From the NCBI RefSeq assembly GCF_022024175.1, contig NZ_CP091794.1, positions 2,604,001-2,668,000 on the forward strand: 64,000 bases of DNA. The letters are read 5' to 3'. The translations under genes were made by a program, and so were the position numbers. This DNA is from Prevotella communis. GTDB lineage: Bacteria > Bacteroidota > Bacteroidia > Bacteroidales > Bacteroidaceae. The notes under the pieces were generated by a model, which was given only the letters and a program-made list of their open reading frames with translations, did no database searches and was not told the DNA's origin. How positions within the stretch are numbered: position 1 is the first letter of the stretch; each line of letters begins with the position of its first letter. Shown piece after piece: positions 52,165 through 61,016 of this stretch.

Positions 52165-54747
52165 CTATTTTTTCAGGAATTTCTCCAATTGTCTGGCCTC
52201 CTCCTGAAACTCCTTGGGTTTGAAACCGTGACCGGCACCGGGAATGATGTGGAGACGAGCATCCTTGTAAAGCTTCTGGGCGCGCTTCGAATCATCGATG
52301 AGCACCACCTGGTCTTTGTCACCCTGCACGATAAGTACAGGCCCACGATACTTGCCAATGATTTTGAAGGTATTCATGTCGTGAATCTCCTCGAAGAAGC
52401 GGCGTCCCATCTTCACGCCCCACAACTCAGTCACCTCAGGGATGTCCGACAGCTTCGGATAGCGGGCGCGCCAGTTCTCTGGGATGCAGAGGGCGGGGTA
52501 TACGAGCACCAGCTGACTAACCTTATCCTTCATCTGTGCGGCGGTGAGGGCCGACACCAGTCCGCCCTGACTCTCACCAATGAGCACGATATGCTGGTGT
52601 CCCTGACGACGGAAATAGTTGACGATGGCACGCAGGTCGCTTTGCTCGTCAAATATTGACATATTCAGCGTATTATTGTCCGAACGGCTTTTCACTGAGC
52701 CGCAGGGGAAGTCGAAGGCATAGCACTGATAGCCCAGTTTCTCCATCACGTCGAAGTAGTTGCGGCCATAATGGTATGTGCCGTTGAAGCCGTGAGCGAT
52801 AATCGCGATAGGAAGACCCTCCACCAGCCCCTCCCTGTAAGTGAGGGGAGTAAATAGTTCGCCGTAGATTTGGCGGTCGCCGTTCTGAATCCAGAGGGGC
52901 TTTACGTTCTTAAAGTTGACAAAGTGCTTGGCCTGAATGGTCCAGCCCTGATAACCTTTAGCTTCCCCACCTACAAAGGTTTCTGCTGGAGCGGCCTTGC
53001 CTTTCAGTTGCCAGTCGAGCCAGTCGATGACCAATCGGGCATAGTCGCCACCATTTTTTTCTTTATACGTGCCACCATGTCCTGAGGCTGGATGGTTGGC
53101 CCATGCCACGGGCACATGGCCAATACGCTCGAAGTCCTTTTTGGCATTCCCGTAGGCCACGTCGCTCTCGCCGCCCGTTACATACAGAATTGGTGTGTGC
53201 ACTTTCAACAGCGAGGCCCTGCTGGCACCCGCCATCTCCATATCACCCATACCAGCATTCATAATCATCAGCGTCTTCAGGCGCGGGTCGGCAGCATTCC
53301 AAAGCGCCTGCGCACCACCACACGAATGACCAGCCGCGGCGATGCGGGTCGTGTCGATATACTGATAGTAGGCGCTGCTCTTAAGTGTGTTCTGACGCAG
53401 CATCCAGTCCAGTCCGCGCTTCAGTTCGCTCGACTCTGTAGGACTCTGCTTCCGACTGTCGAGATAGGCCTCTATCTCACCGATAGCCATCACCACGTAA
53501 CCGTGCGACGCTATCTCCGTGAGCATCCGCTCGTAGCCGGCACTGGTATCCATACACCCACCGTTGGCCCACATCAGCAGTGGCAACTTGCCCTGACGTG
53601 CATGGGCATGTGCCAGATCCTTGGGACGATAGACCACGAAGTTCTCGGCACCCTTTTCTTTCACGGCGATGGCCTTGAACATGCCAGAGCCACCCTCGTC
53701 GATAGTCTTTACTGTCGGATTCTCCACAAATCCCTCCATGATAGCCGTGGGCTGAGCCTTACTGTTGAAGGCGCCCAGTTTATAGCCACCTGGCAGACAC
53801 TGGGGCTCCCAATAGAAGACACCACGACAGTGACCGTCGGTCTCGGTCTGCGCCTCACGAACCACGCGGGTCAGTTGGCGACGGCCCTCCTCCATCAACT
53901 CAGGATGCTGTTCGTCCACTTCGAAGCCCGTCTCCACAATCATCACGTCGCATCCGTATTTCTTGCTGCAATAGCGGATATTGCGCATGCAGTCGGTGAT
54001 GATACTGTCGGGATCCAGCTCCGGGTGCTTTTCGCGTGCCCAGTAGGGATAGAGCGACATGCCGATCATGTCCCACTTGCCGCCATATTTCTTCACAATA
54101 TCAAGGTTATAGTCATAGAGCGACTGCTTGTGACCGCGGTCCAAGTGGATGATGACGATGCTCTGGGGGAAGACCTCCTTCACGGCATCGTAGCCTGCGC
54201 GGATGAAGCCAGCGTATCGCTTGGGGTTTTTCTCGATATGTCCCATAGGCCAGAGCATGCCGTTGGCTGTCTCATTGCCCACCTGCACCCAGCGAGGCGT
54301 AATGCCATTCTGCTTCAGCATGGTGAGCACGTCGATGGTATGTTCCCTCACGTCGCGCTTCATCTGCTTGAAGCTGTGTCCCTTCCAGGCGGCGGGAATG
54401 CCCTGCTGCTTGGGGTCGGCCCACGTGTCGCTGTAGTGGAAGTCCACCATCAGGTCCATATTCAGCGCCTTTACGCGCTTGGCCATGGCCAACAGCTCGT
54501 TTTTGTCGCAGCTGCCACCACGCGGATTCACCCAGACACGCATTCGGATGGCCGATATCTGATAGTCGGTCTTCAACAGTTCCAGGCACTCACGCTCCCG
54601 TCCGTTGCGATCATGGAACTTGACACCACGTCGCTCCTGTCCCTGCAGGAATCCCACGTCGGCGCCCTTTACGAAATCTGCTTCTTGAGCACGGCCGGTA
54701 AATGGCAGGCCGATAAAAAGCAGTAACAATGTAAAAAAGGTTTTCAT
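52165..54747 (-). CDS. GH53 endo-beta-1,4-galactanase fused to two alpha/beta-hydrolase (esterase) domains
   Basis: 860 residues with signal peptide MKTFFTLLLLFIGLPFTG. Residues about 22-345 are a GH53 galactanase: acid/base E159 (WVQVGNET), nucleophile E272 (IVETGF). Residues about 355-590 form an alpha/beta-hydrolase with S475 in AAGHSCGGAQ and H557 or nearby in ASGHGG. Residues about 615-860 form a second one with S726 in IGESQGGL, D812 in GDKDQVV and H840 in GAGHGF, close to feruloyl/acyl esterases. The combination would cut galactan side chains of pectin and remove ester groups on them. A dispersed-repeat-like segment encodes residues 635-644. Thirteen bases after the GH43 gene. Confidence 0.92.
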   Translation of the reverse strand: MKTFFTLLLLFIGLPFTGRAQEADFVKGADVGFLQGQERRGVKFHDRNGRERECLELLKTDYQISAIRMRVWVNPRGGSCDKNELLAMAKRVKALNMDLMVDFHYSDTWADPKQQGIPAAWKGHSFKQMKRDVREHTIDVLTMLKQNGITPRWVQVGNETANGMLWPMGHIEKNPKRYAGFIRAGYDAVKEVFPQSIVIIHLDRGHKQSLYDYNLDIVKKYGGKWDMIGMSLYPYWAREKHPELDPDSIITDCMRNIRYCSKKYGCDVMIVETGFEVDEQHPELMEEGRRQLTRVVREAQTETDGHCRGVFYWEPQCLPGGYKLGAFNSKAQPTAIMEGFVENPTVKTIDEGGSGMFKAIAVKEKGAENFVVYRPKDLAHAHARQGKLPLLMWANGGCMDTSAGYERMLTEIASHGYVVMAIGEIEAYLDSRKQSPTESSELKRGLDWMLRQNTLKSSAYYQYIDTTRIAAAGHSCGGAQALWNAADPRLKTLMIMNAGMGDMEMAGASRASLLKVHTPILYVTGGESDVAYGNAKKDFERIGHVPVAWANHPASGHGGTYKEKNGGDYARLVIDWLDWQLKGKAAPAETFVGGEAKGYQGWTIQAKHFVNFKNVKPLWIQNGDRQIYGELFTPLTYREGLVEGLPIAIIAHGFNGTYHYGRNYFDVMEKLGYQCYAFDFPCGSVKSRSDNNTLNMSIFDEQSDLRAIVNYFRRQGHQHIVLIGESQGGLVSALTAAQMKDKVSQLVLVYPALCIPENWRARYPKLSDIPEVTELWGVKMGRRFFEEIHDMNTFKIIGKYRGPVLIVQGDKDQVVLIDDSKRAQKLYKDARLHIIPGAGHGFKPKEFQEEARQLEKFLKK
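52817..52850. repeat. C-rich hairpin element inside the GH53-esterase gene
   Basis: CCCCTC (52828-52833) and GAGGGG (52843-52848) form a stem within a C-rich/G-rich tract read in frame as LTYREGLVEG between strands of the second hydrolase domain. The wording (TCACTTACAGGGAGGGG on the minus strand) matches a short dispersed element I recall from Bacteroidetes genomes. Confidence 0.5.
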
Positions 54748-54760
54748 CTTTGAGAAATAT

Positions 54761-56506
54761 TTATGGTCTTACAATTTTATAACTCCTTAATTTCCCGTTT
54801 ATTGTCTCACGGACGATATTGAAGCCCCGGTGTGGCTGGGAGGAGCGGGCGCCACTGAGATTGTAGTAGCATCGCTGCGGGGTGGCAGTTGACAAGTTCT
54901 GGCTGATGCCTGTAGCATCCTCTTTATCACCCTTGCGCACCAGCGAAACCTCGTCGATATGGCACCAGGCATTGGCCTTGCCGTCAGCATAGAAGCCCAG
55001 TTCCACCTGACCGCCGCTGACCTGCAGATCTTCGATGATCACCTCATGCCATTTGCTGTCGCTATAAGGCATGTCGGCACGACGCGTCTCATTGCCCACC
55101 TTAGCATACATATAGAGCTCATTAAACTGACTACCGCTCTTGACGTAGCATTTCAGAGTGTAGCGTCCGTCCTTCAGTTCTACCACAGGCGTGGACTTCA
55201 CCGTCTGACTCACCTTGCGCGTAAAGTCCACCTTATCCTGAATGTTCAGACAGTAGTTGCCAGTCACCACCTGTCGGTCTTCCTTCGAGTTACTGGCATT
55301 GAGCACGGGCGAGTCGGCCCCGCCAATAGCCACCTTATTACCTTTGATAACCGTGGTCTTCCAACCCTTCAGATCTGCCTGACTGGGTTTATTGCTGCTG
55401 GGTATACTGACACGATCGGCATTGAAGAAATGATTCCTCACGTAATTATTATCATCGCCTACCCACCATTCGCCAGTCTCAGCATCAAGATGCCACTGTG
55501 AGAGCGCATTAAAGTAAGGCTTGCCATCAACAAAAGAGATGGGGCACCACTGGTTGTACCCCTTACCATTGCCTGCAAAGCCTGCCCAACGGTCACCGCA
55601 ATAGATGACGGTCTCCTGCTTCGAGCCGCGCACGGTATAGAAGAAACCCGTCTGCGTGACGTGTCCGTAGTCTGCATCTGCACCAGGCATCTTCTGCATA
55701 CTGTTCGTAGGTGTATAGGGACCGTAGATATTGCTCGACTCCAGGTAATACACATTCGAGGCATTCCAGCCATAGAGGTCGCTCGCGCACACGTAATACT
55801 TATTTTTATACTTGAACATACAGTCGCCTTCACGTCCGCTGCCCTTGTAAATCTGGTGACAGTCCTTCAGTCCAATCTTGCCATCAGAACATACACCAAT
55901 CTCCGACAGATAAATCTTACTGCGTCCCTTACCGTAGCTGTAGCAGAGATACGACTTGCCTGTATCGGGATCCGTGAATACCGTCATATCGCCCGTATTC
56001 GGCGTACCAATGATGCTGGTCATGTCAATCTCGTTATGACGGGCGTAGTTGCCAGTTGGTGTAGCGCACGTAGCCACCAGCACATGGTCGTTGAACTGTG
56101 TCAGCAACGCATACTTCTTGGCCTCTGCGATATAGGCCACACCCATGCGTCCCACCCAGTAGGCCCAGCCGGCCGATGACGGGGTAAGCACATCACGCAC
56201 ATACGTCCAGTTCACCAGGTCATCACTCACGTAGCACGTCACACCCAGAAAATTGGTCACATTACTCTTACTGCCTGCCAGCGCCTTCGGACAGTAGTCC
56301 ACTGCCTCCTGATACTTTGCACCGTACCAATAATAATGCTCCACGCCCTGCGAATCCGGGAAACGGAAGATGCCCCCACCCTGACTGTAGATATAACTAC
56401 CCGTGGTGGTCTTCCAGAACGTGTCGTTAGTAATCACAAAATTTTTGGCCTGCGTGGCTGTCGTAACAGCCAGCAGACCCAAGATAAGAGTTAATACCTG
56501 TTTCAT
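54761..56506 (-). CDS. GH43 (exo-beta-1,3-galactanase-like) enzyme with C-terminal binding module, T9SS cargo
   Basis: 581 residues with signal peptide MKQVLTLILGLLAVTTATQA. The five-bladed propeller (about 30-350) carries GH43 subfamily 24/34 signatures: QGGGIFRFPD then HYYWYGAKY, TGDMTVFTDPDTGKSYLCYS, GREGDCMFKYKNKYYVCASD with the likely acid glutamate, and IYCGDRWAGF. A beta-sandwich module (about 385-525) and a tail resembling T9SS signals (YYNLSGARSSQPHRGFNI) follow. Likely trims galactose from pectic galactan or arabinogalactan. First gene of the operon with GH53, divergent from the regulator. Confidence 0.88.
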   Translation of the reverse strand: MKQVLTLILGLLAVTTATQAKNFVITNDTFWKTTTGSYIYSQGGGIFRFPDSQGVEHYYWYGAKYQEAVDYCPKALAGSKSNVTNFLGVTCYVSDDLVNWTYVRDVLTPSSAGWAYWVGRMGVAYIAEAKKYALLTQFNDHVLVATCATPTGNYARHNEIDMTSIIGTPNTGDMTVFTDPDTGKSYLCYSYGKGRSKIYLSEIGVCSDGKIGLKDCHQIYKGSGREGDCMFKYKNKYYVCASDLYGWNASNVYYLESSNIYGPYTPTNSMQKMPGADADYGHVTQTGFFYTVRGSKQETVIYCGDRWAGFAGNGKGYNQWCPISFVDGKPYFNALSQWHLDAETGEWWVGDDNNYVRNHFFNADRVSIPSSNKPSQADLKGWKTTVIKGNKVAIGGADSPVLNASNSKEDRQVVTGNYCLNIQDKVDFTRKVSQTVKSTPVVELKDGRYTLKCYVKSGSQFNELYMYAKVGNETRRADMPYSDSKWHEVIIEDLQVSGGQVELGFYADGKANAWCHIDEVSLVRKGDKEDATGISQNLSTATPQRCYYNLSGARSSQPHRGFNIVRETINGKLRSYKIVRP

Positions 56507-56536
56507 TTATGTAGTTGTAGTTTGTTTTGTCGGGTG

Positions 56537-56544
56537 CAAAAGTA
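56537..56544 (-). promoter_or_regulatory. -7 element of the GH43-GH53 operon
   Basis: TACTTTTG on the minus strand, 30 bases before the ATG at 56506; 54 bases from the divergent regulator promoter. Confidence 0.65.
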
Positions 56545-56574
56545 CGAATAATGCTTAAAAGTGAGTTTCACTCT

Positions 56575-56605
56575 TGTAACTTCTCGTTGAAATTATGTAA
56601 CTTTG
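56575..56605 (+). promoter_or_regulatory. Promoter of the AraC-type regulator with repeated TGTAACTT
   Basis: The -7 box TAACTTTG (56598-56605) overlaps TGTAACTT (56596-56603). An identical TGTAACTT lies exactly 21 bp upstream (56575-56582), two helical turns away: a plausible autoregulatory site. Confidence 0.55.
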
Positions 56606-56650
56606 CACAATAAAACTGCGCGAAGCAGTAACAAAACTAATCTGAAACGA

Positions 56651-58345
56651 ATGAAACATTACTATACTATACTATTTTTGCTATTGTTATTTCCCCTTTT
56701 GGGCATTGCTCAGGAGCCGCAAGTGTTGACTTTTCCACGATTGGAACAACTGTCGTCCCAATATGTAACGCAGGTGATACAGGACTCGGAAGGATTCCTC
56801 TGGTATGGCACTGAGGGCGGTGGTGTTTGTCGTGACGACGGGCATCAGATTCTGGTATTCCGTAGCGATGCCGAGCATCCTGACCTCCTTGGCAGCAATA
56901 ACATTGCATGTATGGCTGAGGCCGACCAGCGCTATATAATAATAGGTACATTTCACGGTGCCTTCCTCCTTGACAAGCATGACTATAGCATTTCCAGGAT
57001 GACTGAGGTGGACGACAAACGTGTCAACGACATCATCATCGGTCGTGACGGACACTGGTGGATTACGGCCAATAAGAAGGTTTACGAATATGCCGACCGT
57101 CAACTACAGAAGATTTATCCCGTAGGCGATAAGTACATTTTCCGTCTGTACGAAGACGAACAGGGAATGATCTGGGCTATGGAATGGGAAGGTGGCGTGC
57201 TGCAACTGAAAGACGGACACTTCTCACTGGTCCGTGCAGAGTATGACACTATCGACTTCAGTCGCGAGATGACCGACAAGCAGGGACGGCGACTCATCGC
57301 CAATGGATGGGGAGAGTGCTTTGCCCTGAACAACACCACCATCAAACCTTTCTTCGATGGAGAACCTCTCACGAAGGCTGCCGCTGACTCTATACGCATA
57401 GTCAACGGACTGTCAGAGCGTCCCACCGCGGTCGCCATCGACCTGCAAGGCAACCTATGGTTCAGCACCGGCAAGAATATACGCTGCAAGACCAAGGATA
57501 CAGAACAAATCATTCTCCCTGAGACCAAGGATGTCTCTGCCATGGTCTTTGCAAAGGATGGCACCCTTTGGCTCGCCACTATCTTCGGCACCATCATGAC
57601 CTATAAAGACGGTCAGCTTCTTACCGACGAATACGCCTCCAACGAATATGGTGATGCCGTTGTAGACTTGCAGATGGACAAATCCGGACGCCTCATCATC
57701 GTATACGACCGCTATGTGCGACTCTACGACCCCACCAGACAAACGCTCCGCCAGCAGAATCTTGAAGATGAGGGCATCTATCGCATCGAACTGCAGGAGA
57801 CAGAGCCCGGCAAACGATGGAGTATGCCACAGCAGAGTGTCGCAGAACAGATGCCCCTGTGGATATGGTGGTTGCTTGGCAGCCTGCTTCTTATGCTGCT
57901 CGCCCTCTCGGGCTACATCCTCTTCCTCCGTCGTCAGCGCCAGCGTTTCCTGGTTGTCATGAAGAGAAAGACAACAACGCCAGAGCAGACACAGGAAGAG
58001 CAGACAGCAGAAGAACAACCCAGTCTGAATGATGAATGGCTACAGCAAGCTATCGACTACGTTGAGAAGAATATAACTGACGAGCACTACAGCGTAGAAC
58101 AACTGAGCAACGACCTCTGCATGAGTCGCATGACCCTCTATCGCAAGATACAGTCGGCCACAGGTCAGAAGCCTACTGAGTTTATCCGCACCATCCGTAT
58201 GCGCCGTGCTGCCGAACTGCTGCGCGAAGGCCGTCTGACCATCACCGAAATCAGTTATGCCACGGGGTTTTCATCCGTCAGCTATTTCAGCCGCTGTTTC
58301 CGCACCATGTACGGTGTGGCCCCCACCCAGTTTATCACTTCTTAG
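56651..58345 (+). CDS. Membrane-spanning propeller/AraC regulator lacking kinase and receiver domains
   Basis: 564 residues from the ATG at 56651; an earlier ATG at 56603 lies inside the promoter. Signal peptide (YYTILFLLLLFPLLGIA), then periplasmic two-component-type propeller repeats (SEGFLWYGTEGGGVCRDD, IGRDGHWWITANKKVYEY, DLQGNLWFSTGKNI, AKDGTLWLATIFGTIMTY). One membrane helix (about 401-426, MPLWIWWLLGSLLLMLLALS), a charged linker, and an AraC DNA-binding domain (about 462-564; CMSRMTLYRKIQSATGQKP, ISYATGFSSVSYFSRCFR). Classical hybrid two-component systems of Bacteroidetes also contain Y_Y_Y, HisKA, ATPase and receiver domains; all are absent here. It probably senses a pectin fragment and controls the divergent genes. 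Confidence 0.9.
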   Translation: MKHYYTILFLLLLFPLLGIAQEPQVLTFPRLEQLSSQYVTQVIQDSEGFLWYGTEGGGVCRDDGHQILVFRSDAEHPDLLGSNNIACMAEADQRYIIIGTFHGAFLLDKHDYSISRMTEVDDKRVNDIIIGRDGHWWITANKKVYEYADRQLQKIYPVGDKYIFRLYEDEQGMIWAMEWEGGVLQLKDGHFSLVRAEYDTIDFSREMTDKQGRRLIANGWGECFALNNTTIKPFFDGEPLTKAAADSIRIVNGLSERPTAVAIDLQGNLWFSTGKNIRCKTKDTEQIILPETKDVSAMVFAKDGTLWLATIFGTIMTYKDGQLLTDEYASNEYGDAVVDLQMDKSGRLIIVYDRYVRLYDPTRQTLRQQNLEDEGIYRIELQETEPGKRWSMPQQSVAEQMPLWIWWLLGSLLLMLLALSGYILFLRRQRQRFLVVMKRKTTTPEQTQEEQTAEEQPSLNDEWLQQAIDYVEKNITDEHYSVEQLSNDLCMSRMTLYRKIQSATGQKPTEFIRTIRMRRAAELLREGRLTITEISYATGFSSVSYFSRCFRTMYGVAPTQFITS

Positions 58346-58355
58346 CCGTTGTGCA

Positions 58356-59156
58356 CTACTTATTGGCCAGTTCCCAGAAAGCCACAGCCGCTGCTGCCGC
58401 CACATTGAGGGAGTCAACGCCATGCGCCATAGGGATGCGCACCACATAATCAGTGGAGGCGATAGTCTCCTTAGGGAGTCCGTCGCCCTCCGTACCCATC
58501 ACAATAGCTAGACGGGCTTCGGCTTTAAGGACAGGGTCATCGAGCGAGATGGATTTATCTGTTAGGGCCATCGCTACAGTCTTGAAGCCCAACGCCTTCA
58601 GGTCCTCATAACTGTCGAGCCACGTCCAGGGCACCAGGAATACAGAACCCATCGACACGCGCACAGCCCTGCGGTTCCACGGGTCGCACGAGTTACGCGT
58701 GAGCAGCACCGCCTCGATACCCAGGGCAGCAGCCGAACGAAAGATGGCACCGATATTCGTGGTATCGACCACCCCATCGATAACGACAACACGGCGGGCG
58801 CCAGCAACAATATCCTGCAAAGACTTAGACTGCGGACGACGCATCGCGCAAAGCACGCCACGCGTCAGGGTATAGCCCGTGAGTTGCGCCAGCAAATCAC
58901 GGTCGCCTGTATATACGGGGATATCACCACAACGGGCAATGATATCAGCGGCATCGCCCGTGATATGACGACGCTCGCAGAGCAGCGACAACGGTTCGTA
59001 GCCCGCATCGAGCGCCACACGGATTACCTTGGGACTCTCTGCTATAAATATACCTTTTTCTGGGTCAAGGGCATTGCGCAACTGTGCTTCGGTCAACTGA
59101 CCGAATACCTCGAGCCCCGGCTCGTTTAACGATGATATTTCCTTTATGCTAGACAT
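58356..59156 (-). CDS. TrmH/SpoU-family RNA 2'-O-methyltransferase
   Basis: 266 residues. An N-terminal substrate-binding part (about 20-100) precedes a SPOUT knot domain with the three SpoU motifs: GVVDTTNIGAIFRSAAALG, AIVMGTEGDGLP and IPMAHGVDSLNVAAAAAV. It methylates ribose in tRNA or rRNA using SAM; the target nucleotide is not predictable. Its stop lies ten bases from the stop of the convergent regulator gene. Confidence 0.93.
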   Translation of the reverse strand: MSSIKEISSLNEPGLEVFGQLTEAQLRNALDPEKGIFIAESPKVIRVALDAGYEPLSLLCERRHITGDAADIIARCGDIPVYTGDRDLLAQLTGYTLTRGVLCAMRRPQSKSLQDIVAGARRVVVIDGVVDTTNIGAIFRSAAALGIEAVLLTRNSCDPWNRRAVRVSMGSVFLVPWTWLDSYEDLKALGFKTVAMALTDKSISLDDPVLKAEARLAIVMGTEGDGLPKETIASTDYVVRIPMAHGVDSLNVAAAAAVAFWELANK

Positions 59157-59199
59157 AATATCATGTTTATAAAAGACACAATAACATAGTTTTTTTACT

Positions 59200-59321
59200 G
59201 GACCTAAAGGTCCTTTTGTCTGAAACTAATTGGCGTAATTAGCGTAATTTATTCGTAATTTTAATTATGACAAAATTATGCTTATTATGGTAATTTGTTT
59301 CCACGTCAGACCTTTAGGTCC
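59200..59321. repeat. Inverted repeat pair flanking an AT-rich spacer upstream of the TrmH-like gene
   Basis: GGACCTAAAGGTC (59200-59212) is repeated inverted as GACCTTTAGGTCC (59309-59321), and each copy is also a near-palindrome. Between them CGTAATT recurs three times (59235-59262). The region 59157-59410 has no supported gene; a small element or a structured leader is possible. Confidence 0.55.
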
Positions 59322-59410
59322 TTATATGTTAATCTGTTCTTGCGTCCTTTCAGTAGCAAGCGAGCAAAGCTCGAGCGACTGTGTCTTTAAACTTAAAGTT
59401 TAATCTGTCT

Positions 59411-60328
59411 CTACTGGGATTCGCGGTATTTTCCCTCCTCCTTATCATCGAGCATCGAGAGGTACGACTGGTAGCGGCTCTCTGCGATATAATGTTCCTC
59501 CACGGCTTTCAGCACAGCACATCCAGGCTCATGGGTATGCGTACAGTTAGAAAAACGGCAGTCCTTTGAGAAGTGGAAGATATCCTTGAAATAACTGGTA
59601 ATCTCTTCCGGCTCCATGTCGAACGTTCCGAATCCCTTGATTCCCGGTGTATCAATAAGGTAACCAGAGTCGAGGCTTATCATCTCACTAAACGTGGTGG
59701 TGTGCATACCCGTATTGTGGGCATCACTAATCTCGGCTGTGCGCAGGTTGGCACCAGGCACCAATCGGTTGATAAGCGTAGATTTCCCCACACCACTATT
59801 ACCACTGAGCAGCGTAATCTTTCCATCCAGCATTGAATGCAGTTCATCCACGCCATCGCCCGTCTCTGCCGATATCTGACGACACTCATACCCAATGGTC
59901 TCGTAGAGATTCACCACGGCCTGCTGATAATGCAGTGCATCCTCATCCAGCAAGTCCGTCTTATTGAATACCAAGACCACCGGCACACGATAAGCCTCAG
60001 CCGAAGCCAGGAAACGATCAATAAAGGTCGTTGAGGTCTGCGGATTAGCCACGGTGACAATCAGGAAAGCCTGGTCCACATTAGCCGCAATGATATGACT
60101 CTGCTTCGACAGGTTGATACTCTTACGGATAATATAGTTACGACGATCCTCGATGTTGACGATCCATCCCTCCTCGTTCACCTCTACCCTGTCGCCCACA
60201 GCCACAGGATTGGTGGTACGGATACCCTTCAGGCGGAAGTTACCCTTCACCTTACAATCAAGCAGTTGGCCATCGTCCGTTCGAACGGTGTACCAACTGC
60301 CTGTATTTTTAACGACGAGTCCTTTCAA
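59411..60328 (-). CDS. rsgA: Small ribosomal subunit biogenesis GTPase RsgA
   Basis: Late 30S assembly GTPase. 305 residues in the circularly permuted order: OB fold (about 1-70), G4 FNKTDLL (121-127), G1 GNSGVGKST (176-184), G3 DTPG (226-229), and a C-terminal zinc finger with C257, C262, H264 and C270. The start is TTG (60328-60326), since a TGA lies two codons upstream and homologues begin MKGLV. That TTG is the first three bases of a heptamer array. Operon with frr. Confidence 0.96.
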   Translation of the reverse strand: MKGLVVKNTGSWYTVRTDDGQLLDCKVKGNFRLKGIRTTNPVAVGDRVEVNEEGWIVNIEDRRNYIIRKSINLSKQSHIIAANVDQAFLIVTVANPQTSTTFIDRFLASAEAYRVPVVLVFNKTDLLDEDALHYQQAVVNLYETIGYECRQISAETGDGVDELHSMLDGKITLLSGNSGVGKSTLINRLVPGANLRTAEISDAHNTGMHTTTFSEMISLDSGYLIDTPGIKGFGTFDMEPEEITSYFKDIFHFSKDCRFSNCTHTHEPGCAVLKAVEEHYIAESRYQSYLSMLDDKEEGKYRESQ

Positions 60329-60367
60329 TTGTCAATTATCAATTATCAATTGTCAATTACCAATTAA
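60326..60367. repeat. Heptamer array forming the whole frr-rsgA junction
   Basis: Six plus-strand units CAATTGT, CAATTAT, CAATTAT, CAATTGT, CAATTAC, CAATTAA. The array supplies the TTG start of rsgA at one end and the TAA stop of frr (60366-60364) at the other. Confidence 0.85.
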
Positions 60368-60924
60368 ACCGTCATAATTTCCTTATTCTTGGCTTCCATC
60401 AGTTCGTCAAGTCTCTTGATGTACTTGTCGTGCAACTTCTGAAGGTCGTTCTCAGCATCCTTCTCCAAGTCCTCAGAGAGTCCGTCCTTGATAGCCTTCT
60501 TCAGCTTCTCCTTGATATCGCCACGCACATTGCGCACCTCCACCTTGGCCTTCTCAGCAATTTTGTTGCACTGCTTCACCAGGTCACGACGACGCTCCTC
60601 CGTAGGCTGAGGAATAGCCAGACGGATAATCTCACCGTTGTTCTCAGGCGTGATGCCTACATCGCTATCCATGATAGCCTTCTCAATATCACGAATCTGC
60701 TTCTTATCCCAAGGCTTGATAGCAATGGTACGAGCATCGGGACAGTTCACGGTAGCCACCTGGTTCAGGGGTACGCGACTGCCGTAGGATTCCACACGAA
60801 CGCCATCCAGAATGGCGGTATTAGCACGACCGGCGCGAATACGGTTCAGTTCCTCTTCCAGGTACATAGCCGCCATTTCCATGCGCTCTTCGGCCTGTCC
60901 TAAAGTCTCTTTTACGTCAATCAT
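60364..60924 (-). CDS. frr: Ribosome recycling factor
   Basis: 186 residues, normal length. Splits post-termination ribosomes with EF-G. Conserved segments: NRIRAGRANTAILDGVRVES, VPLNQVATVNCPDARTIAI, WDKKQIRDIEKAI, and the C-terminal KLHDKYIKRLDELMEAKNKE. Cotranscribed with rsgA across a heptamer-array gap. Confidence 0.97.
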   Translation of the reverse strand: MIDVKETLGQAEERMEMAAMYLEEELNRIRAGRANTAILDGVRVESYGSRVPLNQVATVNCPDARTIAIKPWDKKQIRDIEKAIMDSDVGITPENNGEIIRLAIPQPTEERRRDLVKQCNKIAEKAKVEVRNVRGDIKEKLKKAIKDGLSEDLEKDAENDLQKLHDKYIKRLDELMEAKNKEIMTV

Positions 60925-60951
60925 TTTTGTATCTATTTAAATTTCTGCTGA

Positions 60952-60959
60952 CAAATTTA
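60952..60959 (-). promoter_or_regulatory. -7 element of the frr-rsgA operon
   Basis: TAAATTTG on the minus strand, 27 bases before the frr ATG. Confidence 0.5.
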
Positions 60960-61016
60960 CCACATTTATTTGAATTGCGCAATAAAACGGTATGATTTTT
61001 TGTATTTTTTATTCAA

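Noticed and set aside
53092..54726. 544-codon open frame opposite the GH53-esterase gene
   Set aside because: It is a shadow frame: the opposite strand carries GH53 and esterase catalytic motifs throughout, while this one has none and is rich in His/Ala/Val, as expected for an antisense frame.
59330..59400. Possible tRNA in the gap before rsgA (short hairpin CGAGC/GCTCG near 59360-59375)
   Set aside because: No acceptor stem, T-loop (TTCGA-type) or CCA arrangement could be fitted.
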